Shown: positions 7,659 to 14,889 of the stretch, one piece after another | Layout: every line of letters begins with the position of its first letter | Position numbering within the stretch: position 1 is the first letter of the stretch | Notes under the pieces: model-generated | Told to the model about the DNA's origin: nothing | What the model saw: only the letters and a program-made list of their open reading frames with translations | The model's database searches: none | Assembly (NCBI GenBank): GCA_965662365.1 | Contig: CBFIHR010000088.1 | Coordinates: 1-16,579, forward strand | DNA: 16,579 nt | DNA from: CAWVWD01 sp965662365 | GTDB taxonomy: Bacteria; Bacteroidota; Bacteroidia; Chitinophagales; Saprospiraceae | Direction of reading: 5' to 3' | Translations under genes and position numbers: made by a program

Positions 7659-7754
7659 ATACAAAAGAGGTTGTACTAAAAGTCGAAGTAAAATAAAAGT
7701 TTTTTGATTTTTCTAATTTACTTTTCTGACTTTGGAAACAACCTCTTTTTGTAT
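7659..7754. terminator. Long imperfect hairpin between convergent genes, probable bidirectional terminator
   Basis: The outer arms (7659-7674 and 7738-7754) pair over 16 bp with one bulged base. Inner blocks AAAGTC...GACTTT and AGTAAA...TTTACT also pair. The hairpin is flanked by A-run and T-run sequences on both sides and lies 13 bases after the yugP stop and 33 bases after the helicase stop. The core GAGGTTGT...ACAACCTC resembles, from memory, the GAGGCTGTCTC-type palindromes repeated in Bacteroidota genomes. Confidence 0.75.
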
Positions 7755-7787
7755 TTATGACCTATACAAGGCAGTTAAAACCGGCTT

Positions 7788-9098
7788 CTAATCCTTTTTT
7801 CGCCTTTTGGGTTTAGAACGATTTCGGTCGCTACTTCGGCTGTTACTACTTTTATTACTAAAACTAGCATTACGACTATTGCGACTATTTTTCTTTCGAC
7901 CTTGACTATTCGGTCGTCTTCGTTGTTGAGGTTTTGATTGTTCGACCTCATCCTCACTACCGTCGTCTTCGTAAGGGTTATCCGCTACAACGGTCAATTT
8001 TTGATTAATCAACTTTTGAATATCTCGCAAATACGGTTTTTCTTCCCCCATACAAAACGACAAAGCGACACCGCTTGCTTTCGCACGGCCTGTCCGACCG
8101 ATACGATGCACGTAAGTTTCTGGCACATTCGGCAAGTCATAATTTACGACCATTTCTAAGCCTGAAACATCAATTCCTCGTGCAGCAATATCCGTTGCCA
8201 CTAATACTTGAACTTTACCGTTTTTGAAATTTCCTAATGCTCGCTGTCGGGCATTTTGTGATTTATTTCCATGAATTGCAGCCGCTTCAATCTCTGCTCG
8301 AAGCAACAGTTTTACGACTTTATCCGCTCCATGCTTCGTTCTCGAGAATACCAAAACAGTTTCAGGTTTTTGAGTTTGAATCAAGTCAATAAGTAATTTT
8401 ATCTTATTTCGCTTATTGACAAAATAAACAAACTGCTCAACCCTTTCGGCCGTTGTTTGCTCAGGTTCTATCGTTACCCTTTTATAATCTCCCAATATTT
8501 GATTCGACAATTTCACAATCGACGGCGGCATTGTTGCAGAAAAAAACAAAGATTGTCTTTTCGCTGGTAGAATCGCCAACAACTTACGAATATCGTGGAT
8601 AAATCCCATATCCAGCATCTGATCCGCCTCATCTAAAACGAAGTACTCAATATGTTTTAAGCTAATAATCCCCTGCCCAATCAAATCCAACAAACGCCCC
8701 GGCGTTGCGACCAAAACATCTACTCCTTTTCGTAAAGCCTCGACTTGTCGGCCTTGCTTTACGCCACCAAAAATCACGGTATTATTTACATTCGTATTCG
8801 CAGCATAAGCTGTAAAGTTGTCTGCAATCTGAATCGCTAATTCTCTCGTCGGTGTGACCACTAAAGAACGAATTCTCCGCCTTCTGGTTCCTCTATCCTT
8901 GTCCAACAATATTTGCTGTATAATCGGAATTGCAAAAGCTGCCGTTTTTCCTGTGCCTGTCTGTGCGACACCTAATAAGTCTTTTCCACCTAATAAAATG
9001 GGAATAGCTTGTTTTTGAATCGGAGTCGGGTTAGTGTAACCTTTCTTTTCTAACGCTTGTAGAATTGGCTTGACCAATCCTAAATCTTTAAATGTCAT
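7788..9098 (-). CDS. rhlE: DEAD-box RNA helicase, RhlE type
   Basis: An ATP-dependent RNA helicase of 436 residues. The motifs occur in order: Q motif PTPIQKQ (24-30), Walker A AQTGTGKT (45-52), PTREL (83-87), ATPGR (131-135), DEAD (156-159), SAT (187-189), ATDIAARGID (301-310) and HRIGRTGR (331-338). The tail from about 390 to the end is disordered and very basic (Arg, Lys, Ser, Asn), as in RhlE proteins, where it aids RNA binding. The likely role is rRNA or mRNA remodelling, for example in ribosome assembly or cold growth. The ATG at 9098 is supported by a -7 box 20 bases upstream. A 60-codon frame overlapping the tail is a shadow of the basic repeats. Confidence 0.95.
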   Translation of the reverse strand: MTFKDLGLVKPILQALEKKGYTNPTPIQKQAIPILLGGKDLLGVAQTGTGKTAAFAIPIIQQILLDKDRGTRRRRIRSLVVTPTRELAIQIADNFTAYAANTNVNNTVIFGGVKQGRQVEALRKGVDVLVATPGRLLDLIGQGIISLKHIEYFVLDEADQMLDMGFIHDIRKLLAILPAKRQSLFFSATMPPSIVKLSNQILGDYKRVTIEPEQTTAERVEQFVYFVNKRNKIKLLIDLIQTQKPETVLVFSRTKHGADKVVKLLLRAEIEAAAIHGNKSQNARQRALGNFKNGKVQVLVATDIAARGIDVSGLEMVVNYDLPNVPETYVHRIGRTGRAKASGVALSFCMGEEKPYLRDIQKLINQKLTVVADNPYEDDGSEDEVEQSKPQQRRRPNSQGRKKNSRNSRNASFSNKSSNSRSSDRNRSKPKRRKKD

Positions 9099-9117
9099 AT
9101 ATTTTAAATTATGACCG

Positions 9118-9125
9118 CAAAGGTA
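9118..9125 (-). promoter_or_regulatory. -7 promoter box of the helicase gene
   Basis: TACCTTTG on the minus strand is a strong TAnnTTTG match and lies 20 bases before the ATG, implying a very short leader. No -33 TTTG was found at standard spacing. Confidence 0.65.
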
Positions 9126-9174
9126 GCGGATTTTAATGACTTATAAGTTTTTCAAGCATTTTTGCTATAAATTT

Positions 9175-9222
9175 AAGCGTTCTTTGATCATTTAAATAGC
9201 AATTTATGATCAAAGAACGCTT
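9175..9222. repeat. Perfect 17-bp inverted repeat with 14-base loop
   Basis: AAGCGTTCTTTGATCAT (9175-9191) is matched exactly by its reverse complement at 9206-9222. It lies 50 bases upstream of the helicase -7 box and 120 bases past the spermidine-synthase stop, after a separate terminator-like hairpin. It could be an operator, a second terminator or an interspersed element. Confidence 0.8.
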
Positions 9223-9296
9223 TCAAAATCCTCATTTTATATTAAGTTATTAAGATTATTTATTATTAATAAATTTGAAAATACTAAACTTTACAA

Positions 9297-9328
9297 AAAA
9301 TTAAATATCTTCATAAGATATTAATTTT
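9297..9328 (-). terminator. Rho-independent-like terminator of the spermidine-synthase transcript
   Basis: Arms at 9297-9311 and 9315-9328 pair over about 14 bp with one bulge around a 3-base loop. Read on the minus strand, the stem starts 16 bases after the stop codon and runs into a short T-run. The stem is AT-only at its base. It marks the probable end of the right-hand gene cluster. Confidence 0.6.
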
Positions 9329-9343
9329 CAGCAAGTTAAAAAA

Positions 9344-11050
9344 TTAATAAATCTTCCAACCATAATGTACATAATAATGATAGACCTTTGGATTACTCAG
9401 CGTACTGATTTCAATCTCTTCTGCATTTTCTAAAATATCTTTTCCAAAAATAGTATTAGACAAAAACTTTTTTGGTGTTAAATACGTCGTTTCTACTTCA
9501 AATTCATCTTCCAAATAGAAACTTTCGGCAATTCGTTTCAAATTCAAATCGTCCTCTTGACGAGCCGCCAAATACCAACCCCATTCATTAAAACTCGGAA
9601 CATTATCATGGAATGGTAAAACGTTCAAGCCGGCAGCGGTCATTGTTTTTCCAATACATAAAAAAGCATGATTCGCATGAATCGGACTACTTGATTGAAT
9701 ACAAACAAAACCACCTTTTTTTAATAATAAATTGATACGAGTAAAAAAGTATTTGGAATACAGTTTGCCCAAAGATTCATTGCGAGGATCAGGAAAATCA
9801 ATAAAAATGACATCATATTTTTTTCCTAATTGTGCGACTTTTTCAATAAATGTATAAGCATCTTGATGCAAAACACTGACCGTATCTGCTACATAAAATA
9901 AGTCATTGCCCGACTTGTCTTTTCGATTCAAGGGCAAATAAATCGGTTCTTCTTCTAACGAAATTGGTAACTCAGGATTTAAAATATGAACTTTTTTTTC
10001 TAAAAAGACAGAATCATTGAGTTCCATCAAAATCGGATTTTCAGAAGCTAACTTCACCACAGAAGGATCTAAATCAACCAATGTAACGCTATTAATATTC
10101 GAATATTTGTTAATTTCTCGAACAGCCATACCATCACCGCCGCCCAAAACTAAAACGTCCAAAGGCGTTTTTTCCTTATTCGTCAAGGAGCGATATTTCA
10201 TCGCAGGATGTACCAAATTTTCGTGGTAACGATTTTCGTCACGGCTACAAAACTGCAAACCACCATTTAAAAACATCATCACATCGCCAGTTTTAGCATG
10301 TTTCGTCATCACAATTCGTTGGTAAGGCGTTGTTTCTTTATGAATGATTTTACCTGTATATAATTGCTGCTCCGCTACCTCTGCAAATTCATCGGCATAG
10401 ATTAAACCTCCAAGACCAATTAAAACAGCTAAACCTATGTAAATCAATGTTTTGCGTGAAGTTGCTCGTTCTTTGTTGGCATTTTTAATAAGAAAAAAAT
10501 AAGTCAGTAAAGCAACACTAAGATTTAACAAAGTCACCATAAAAGCGGCTTGATAAATCTCTACTTTTCCGACCAAAAACTTTATCCAAATAAACGTACC
10601 GATTGCTGCCCCCAAGACATCTAAACTTATCGTCATGGAGATGTTACTCCGAAAGTTGACAAACTTCTTATTAATCGTTGCAATAAGCGGCTGTTCAAAA
10701 CCGATAAGTAAACCAATTGTGAAAGAAATTAGATAAAAAATTAATTTAAAATGGTCAAATAAATAAGCGTAAGCCCCCATAATTATCAGCGGAGAATAGC
10801 CACCTAAAAAGGATAAAATCAGCTCGACGCTAATAAACCCTTGCAGCGTTTTTTCTTCCTTTACGAATTGTGCCAACCAAGCACCTATGCCCGTCGCAAA
10901 CAACATCAACCCAATCACTAGCGGCCATTGTTGAGCCGGATTTCCTAAAATATTTGAACTTAATTGTGCTAAAATATATTCATCAACAATACAACATAAG
11001 CCACTACAAATCAAGCTAAAAGAAGTTAATACTAACCCTAATCTATTCAT
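9344..11050 (-). CDS. speE: Membrane-fused spermidine synthase (polyamine aminopropyltransferase)
   Basis: A 568-residue protein. Residues 1-220 contain about seven hydrophobic segments (near 8-30, 43-62, 71-93, 100-125, 139-160, 165-187 and 201-218). Residues 225-500 are a spermidine-synthase fold: YQ (243-244), LNGGLQ (261-266), YHENLVHPAM (275-284), the nucleotide-binding GGGDG (303-307), VDLDP (325-329) and the catalytic-loop counterpart DFPDP (418-422) with D418 and D421. Soluble SpeE usually has DSTDP there; xPDP is, from memory, usual for membrane-fused relatives. A 35-residue insertion lies at about 356-392. Expected chemistry is aminopropyl transfer from decarboxylated AdoMet to a polyamine. 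No AdoMet decarboxylase gene is in the window. It is the last gene of the cluster, 47 bases after the DUF2617-like gene. Confidence 0.85.
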   Translation of the reverse strand: MNRLGLVLTSFSLICSGLCCIVDEYILAQLSSNILGNPAQQWPLVIGLMLFATGIGAWLAQFVKEEKTLQGFISVELILSFLGGYSPLIIMGAYAYLFDHFKLIFYLISFTIGLLIGFEQPLIATINKKFVNFRSNISMTISLDVLGAAIGTFIWIKFLVGKVEIYQAAFMVTLLNLSVALLTYFFLIKNANKERATSRKTLIYIGLAVLIGLGGLIYADEFAEVAEQQLYTGKIIHKETTPYQRIVMTKHAKTGDVMMFLNGGLQFCSRDENRYHENLVHPAMKYRSLTNKEKTPLDVLVLGGGDGMAVREINKYSNINSVTLVDLDPSVVKLASENPILMELNDSVFLEKKVHILNPELPISLEEEPIYLPLNRKDKSGNDLFYVADTVSVLHQDAYTFIEKVAQLGKKYDVIFIDFPDPRNESLGKLYSKYFFTRINLLLKKGGFVCIQSSSPIHANHAFLCIGKTMTAAGLNVLPFHDNVPSFNEWGWYLAARQEDDLNLKRIAESFYLEDEFEVETTYLTPKKFLSNTIFGKDILENAEEIEISTLSNPKVYHYYVHYGWKIY

Positions 11051-11097
11051 TTATGACATTTCTATTTTTCTAAAAATCCAGTAAAACCTAATGAAAA

Positions 11098-11655
11098 TCA
11101 AGCCTCTAATCTAATCTTACTTTCGCTTACAATAATAGCGTTTTCTTCCTGATATTCGTGTATGGTTTTAATCTTTATATCTTTATTTTTTCGCTGAATC
11201 GACAAGATAGTCCTTGAGGTTGGAAACTGCTCTTGAGGAGTTTTGAAATCAAAAGTTAAGAATATGAAAGGTTGATTTTCTTGCTCGGTTATACTCCAAT
11301 TTGTAATCTCATTAACAGACTTATCATAAGCCAATTTTTCACAGTTAAATTGATATTCAAAAAGATTTGGGTTCAAATAAACGGTATCATTTAAAGCGTC
11401 AATCGGTAAAAAACACAATGGTTTTTCAGTACGATTATCCAAAGTTTCACAAGCGAATAATTCCGTAAAAATCTGCCCATTATGCTTGATTTGTACAAAA
11501 TGACTCGTCCCGATAATGCCTGCATGAATAGATAAATCTAATGATTTGATATACTTTTTGGCTGATTTAAAAATATTCAAATTAGACAAATCTATATCAC
11601 CCAACATTACCGTCAGCTGTAAACTTTTGTAAGAAACGTCTTTAAATAATACCAT
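11098..11655 (-). CDS. DUF2617-like protein
   Basis: A 185-residue soluble protein without signal or membrane segments. It matches my memory of DUF2617: an N-terminal beta-rich block, GTSH (49-52, usually GASH), FTELFAC (63-69, usually TE.xAC) and a later YQFNCEKL. The function of DUF2617 is unknown. In actinobacteria I recall it next to AdoMet decarboxylase, DUF350, DUF4178, DUF4247 and membrane spermidine synthase genes, and here it again precedes a membrane spermidine synthase, which supports the assignment. ATG at 11655. An imperfect stem (11703-11737) occupies the gap to the previous gene. The family call rests on short motifs, so a profile search would settle it. Confidence 0.6.
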   Translation of the reverse strand: MVLFKDVSYKSLQLTVMLGDIDLSNLNIFKSAKKYIKSLDLSIHAGIIGTSHFVQIKHNGQIFTELFACETLDNRTEKPLCFLPIDALNDTVYLNPNLFEYQFNCEKLAYDKSVNEITNWSITEQENQPFIFLTFDFKTPQEQFPTSRTILSIQRKNKDIKIKTIHEYQEENAIIVSESKIRLEA

Positions 11656-11702
11656 TTTTTGAATTATAAAATTAGATGTTTTAATGTCTTAAAAAAGAGA
11701 AC

Positions 11703-11737
11703 CAACTTTACAAAAGCCGGAAACTTTCATAAAGTTG
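11703..11737. repeat. Imperfect palindrome in the spacer before the DUF2617-like gene
   Basis: CAACTTTA (11703-11710) pairs with TAAAGTTG (11730-11737). Inner AAAG/CTTT can extend the stem. It resembles CAACTTT...AAAGTTG palindromes I associate with Bacteroidota intergenic DNA. It could be a processing site within a polycistronic message. Confidence 0.45.
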
Positions 11738-11750
11738 AAACTATCTACCA

Positions 11751-12620
11751 TCAATTATACCGCACTGGATCATCATAATAATCGTCATAATCCGTTTGAT
11801 GATTCGCTTTAATTTCCTCTATTTCTTTATTCGCTTCATCAATAATATCGTCTTGCTTTTTGATGAATTTTTGTAATTTTTTATTCTGCTTTTTTAAAAC
11901 ATTTACCCCTTCGATAATAATAGTTTCCATGATTTCGGCGGCAGGATTTTCATCATCGCCTTGTTCTTCCCAAACTGGTGCTGTTTTTAAAACTTCGTAA
12001 ATTTCTTCCCACAAAGTTTCTAAAAATAGATTTTTTGCCCATTCGTGTTCTGTATCCTCTTCAGTTGGTACAAAACGCCCTTCTTCCATAAAAGAAAAGA
12101 AGATAAACTCCCGAGGATCAACGCCTTTATACACCAAAACAGGAATACGATAATCCACCCAACGATCTTGATTTTTATAATTTTGCCACGCTTCTCTACC
12201 TTCGCCCAGCAACAATTTTTTGATTTTGCTAAATGCAAATTCGCCAGTCATCGGGTCAACATGAGCAAAAACGTCATAAAATGCTAAAAATTTACGATAA
12301 TTTTTTCGTTGTTGCGCCACGACTTGTCTGCCTTTATCAGTTGGCTGAAAAGTCCATTCGACATCATCTTCTTTGACTTTTACGCCCAAAATCTTTTTGC
12401 CATCAGTCACATTTTCTGTCTGCACAATCAGTTGTTTCTTTTCTAATAAATCCACCGCTTCCTGTACGTATTTTAAGTTACCACCCAGAAAATTAGGAAT
12501 GACGATTTTGCCTTCTACCATTAAGTACAAAATATACAATGACTGATAACTCAACTTTTTCTTATCTGACAAATCCCATCTTTTAGGCGTTGTCATGCCA
12601 ATATTTCCTTCTCTTTTCAT
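11751..12620 (-). CDS. Unrecognised protein, winged-helix-like N-terminus and C-terminal coiled coil
   Basis: A 289-residue soluble protein that I cannot place. Residues about 20-105 look like a winged helix: helices around SYQSLYILYLM and LKYVQEAVDLLEKKQLI, a wing-like GKKILGVKV strand, then FQPTDKGRQVV. The middle (110-215) is mixed alpha/beta and rich in aromatics. Residues 228-272 form a Lys/Glu-rich coiled coil, and the tail is acidic and Tyr-rich (YDDYYDDP). No catalytic motif is visible. It may be a DNA-binding or scaffold component of the cluster; both are inference. ATG at 12620; an in-frame ATG at residue 9 (12596) is an alternative start. The gap of 54 bases to the preceding lipoprotein gene suggests co-transcription. 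Confidence 0.75.
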   Translation of the reverse strand: MKREGNIGMTTPKRWDLSDKKKLSYQSLYILYLMVEGKIVIPNFLGGNLKYVQEAVDLLEKKQLIVQTENVTDGKKILGVKVKEDDVEWTFQPTDKGRQVVAQQRKNYRKFLAFYDVFAHVDPMTGEFAFSKIKKLLLGEGREAWQNYKNQDRWVDYRIPVLVYKGVDPREFIFFSFMEEGRFVPTEEDTEHEWAKNLFLETLWEEIYEVLKTAPVWEEQGDDENPAAEIMETIIIEGVNVLKKQNKKLQKFIKKQDDIIDEANKEIEEIKANHQTDYDDYYDDPVRYN

Positions 12621-12640
12621 TTTTTTATTTTTAGAGCTTC

Positions 12641-12668
12641 GTTTTTTAGTGATTAACCACCAAAAAAC
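12641..12668 (-). promoter_or_regulatory. 11-bp RNA stem in the spacer after the lipoprotein gene
   Basis: On the minus strand, GTTTTTTGGTG pairs with CACTAAAAAAC around a 6-base loop; the one non-Watson-Crick pair is G-U. The stem starts six bases after the lipoprotein stop and ends 20 bases before the next ATG. No T-run follows, so an mRNA-stabilising or processing stem is more likely than a terminator. Confidence 0.45.
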
Positions 12669-12674
12669 TAAGTA

Positions 12675-13559
12675 CTACTTTCCACCACCAGAGCGTCCGC
12701 CAGAACGACCGCTTGAGCTGCTGCTTCTTATCCCGGTTGATTTTTTACCAAAACCAGATGACGCATTCGATTTCGTTGATGTCGCTTGTGATTGAGCACG
12801 GAACGAACGTTGCGAACTTGTCGGATTTGCTAATTTAGACTTGATGCCTTTAGCAGCTGTTTTTTGTTGTGTCGCTGCTTTTTTGACAGAAGTTGGGCGT
12901 TCTGCTGTCGGAGCTTTTCGGCCAGTATGATTTGTATTACGGTTATTCATTTTCTCTTTATAGGCCTGTGGACTTGCAGGTGACCGAGGCGGATAACTTG
13001 ACTGATAGCCACCAAATGAGTTGAACCGAGGCGACATTAACCAGTACATCAAGAAAAATGAGCTCAAATTACTGCTATGATAATGGTGTTGTTGACCGTA
13101 CATTTGTTCGTTTCCGCTTACGGTCAAGCTACCTTTATCATCCTCTTGTTCTACGACGACTGTACAAATTGTTTGCTCCTCATCTTTATCCATGCCGTCA
13201 TAATCAACAACCTTCGTGTATAATTGAAAACCTTTGCTATCTCCACCGTCAAAAGGTTCTACCAAAATCGTATCCACCACGTCATTTTGATTCAAATCCA
13301 AATTATTAATATCTTCTCGATTTACTAAATCAGATAAAAACTGAGCATCCCATTGTGCCTCACTTTCTCCTTCTTCAATTAATAGACGATGAAATTGTTC
13401 CAAATTAAAACCTTCAGACGCTGAAGGTGCACTTTCTGCCACGCTAATATTTACGTTTACATTTGGCTCATTTTGATAATTAGAAGATTCGGGCGATGAA
13501 CAACCTACAATTCCAAGTATCAAAATTGCCAATGATAATAATGTTAAAGATTTACTCAT
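12675..13559 (-). CDS. Lipoprotein with basic Ser/Gly-rich C-terminal tail
   Basis: A 294-residue predicted lipoprotein. The signal MSKSLTLLSLAILILGIVGC has lipobox IVGC with Cys at 20. Residues 50-150 form a small acidic domain that includes LDLNQNDVVD (87-96), an EF-hand-like acidic loop. Residues 155-190 are His/Tyr/Phe-rich with a short hydrophobic stretch (SSFFLMYWLM). From about 195 the protein is low-complexity, basic and Ser/Thr/Lys-rich, with SGFGKKS at 268-274 and a terminal SGRSGGRSGGGK. The GFG motif and Ser/Gly tail recall YgiB/YjfM (DUF1190) and DUF4247-type proteins encoded near polyamine or PspA genes; this is resemblance only. It could bind an envelope polyanion. It sits between the MoxR gene (162-base gap) and the unknown 289-residue gene. 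Confidence 0.7.
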   Translation of the reverse strand: MSKSLTLLSLAILILGIVGCSSPESSNYQNEPNVNVNISVAESAPSASEGFNLEQFHRLLIEEGESEAQWDAQFLSDLVNREDINNLDLNQNDVVDTILVEPFDGGDSKGFQLYTKVVDYDGMDKDEEQTICTVVVEQEDDKGSLTVSGNEQMYGQQHHYHSSNLSSFFLMYWLMSPRFNSFGGYQSSYPPRSPASPQAYKEKMNNRNTNHTGRKAPTAERPTSVKKAATQQKTAAKGIKSKLANPTSSQRSFRAQSQATSTKSNASSGFGKKSTGIRSSSSSGRSGGRSGGGK

Positions 13560-13721
13560 GATTTTTATTTAATTTATGTATTCGATTAAGTAATATCAAG
13601 TTTTTCACAAGAAAAGCTATTCTGAAAGTATATCAATCTAAGTTTAGATAAAAGGTAATAAATATCGGACGATTAGTTTTTTGAATTAAAAAACAACTCA
13701 AATCAATTACGTCTATCCCCA

Positions 13722-14798
13722 TTACACCAAATCTCGACAAGCCCGATATAAGTCTTTCCAGCCTTTTCGCTCTTTCACGACTGTTTCCAAATATTCTTTC
13801 CAAGCCACCGCATCTTGTGTAGGATCTTTGACGATTGCTCCGGTAATTCCAGCAGCAATATCGCCCGCTTTTAGAGTGCCATCGCCAAAATGAGCTGCTA
13901 AAGCTTGACCACTATTCACCACCGAAATCGCTTCTGCTGTACTTAATGTTGCCGTCGGAATTTTCAATTTTGTACGACCGTCTGTTGTTTTGCCACTTCT
14001 CAGCTCTCGAAAAATCGTCACCAAACGCTGAATCTCTTGAACAGGAGCAAGTGTCGCTGGCAATGCCAAACTAATTCCAATTTTATCTACACGAGTTTTA
14101 ACAATTTTCACTTCCTCTTCCATCGTTGCCGGAAGCGGCAAAACCACTGTATTAAAACGACGCTTCAAAGCCGAGGACAAATCATTCACCCCTTTATCTC
14201 TATCATTTGCCGTAGCAATAACATTAAAACCCTTTCGAGCTTGAACTTCCATATTTAGCTCCGGAACAGGCAAAACTTTCTCCGACAAAATCGTAATCAA
14301 CGTATCTTGCACATCTGACGGAATCCTTGTCAACTCTTCAATTCGAGCAATTTTCCCATTTTCCATTGCGTTCATAATCGGACTGGAAACCATCGCCTCG
14401 GGCGAAGGACCTTCCGCCAATAATTTGGCATAATTCCAGCCGTAACGCATCGCATCTTCATTCATGCCCGCTGTTCCTTGCACCAAAAGCGTAGACTTTC
14501 CCGAAACAGCCGCCGCCAGATGTTCCGAAACCCAAGTTTTTCCAGTTCCCGGAATTCCGATTAACAACAAAGCTCTATCCGTTGCCAAAGTCGCCACCGC
14601 AACTTCCATCAATCGACGATTGCCGAAATACTTTGGTTCGATTTCAAAACCATTATCCAATTTTCCACCCAATAAATATTGAACAACTGCCCAAGGTGAC
14701 ATTTCCCAATTTTCGGGACGAGGTTTATCATCAATCTTTTTTAATTCTGCCAACTCTTCGGCATAATTATCTTCTGCATGAGGTCTTAGTAAATTCAA
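13722..14798 (-). CDS. MoxR-type AAA+ ATPase
   Basis: A 358-residue cytoplasmic AAA+ ATPase. Walker A is GIPGTGKT (81-88). The Walker B region reads ARIEELTRIP (151-160), with E154-E155 where D-E is usual in AAA+ proteins. Sensor 1 is NVIATAND (192-199), and the arginine-finger region is SSALKRRFN (208-216). The sequence closely follows the MoxR branch that I remember next to DUF5691, SWIM, DUF5682 and vWA genes, including LRPHAE, SPWAVVQYLLGG and YGWNYAKLLAEGPS. MoxR ATPases act as chaperones, often with a vWA partner; no vWA gene is in the window. The start is a TTG: the first in-frame ATG (14702) would remove the conserved LRPHAE region, and a nearby ATG (14804-14806) is out of frame across an A5 run. 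The gene follows the DUF5691-like gene by 91 bases. Confidence 0.88.
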   Translation of the reverse strand: MNLLRPHAEDNYAEELAELKKIDDKPRPENWEMSPWAVVQYLLGGKLDNGFEIEPKYFGNRRLMEVAVATLATDRALLLIGIPGTGKTWVSEHLAAAVSGKSTLLVQGTAGMNEDAMRYGWNYAKLLAEGPSPEAMVSSPIMNAMENGKIARIEELTRIPSDVQDTLITILSEKVLPVPELNMEVQARKGFNVIATANDRDKGVNDLSSALKRRFNTVVLPLPATMEEEVKIVKTRVDKIGISLALPATLAPVQEIQRLVTIFRELRSGKTTDGRTKLKIPTATLSTAEAISVVNSGQALAAHFGDGTLKAGDIAAGITGAIVKDPTQDAVAWKEYLETVVKERKGWKDLYRACRDLV

Positions 14799-14812
14799 TT
14801 TTTCATGTTTAT

Positions 14813-14889
14813 ATCTTCAAATGTTTGCATCTTCAAATGTTCAGCGTACAACAACACTCGAACAGTCAAATATTCAAACACTCGAACAT
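14813..14889. repeat. 8-bp-period tandem array between the DUF5691-like and MoxR genes
   Basis: The octamer TCRAAYRN recurs in phase at 14858, 14866, 14874 and 14882, ending next to the DUF5691 stop codon. On the left, TCAAATGT at 14817 and 14833 is 16 bases apart, within the 13-bp direct repeat ATCTTCAAATGTT at 14813 and 14829. A one-base shift separates the two halves. The array fills almost the whole 91-base spacer. Confidence 0.7.

Noticed and set aside
7775..7957. Minus-strand 60-codon frame overlapping the helicase tail
   Set aside because: Alternate frame of the low-complexity Arg/Ser tail.
1751..9098. Left-hand genes considered as an operon or defence island
   Set aside because: Genes are separated by wide gaps with their own promoters or terminators and have unrelated housekeeping functions.
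14813..14889. Repeat array considered as a CRISPR
   Set aside because: Units are 8 bp and contiguous, with no spacers of CRISPR length and no cas genes nearby.
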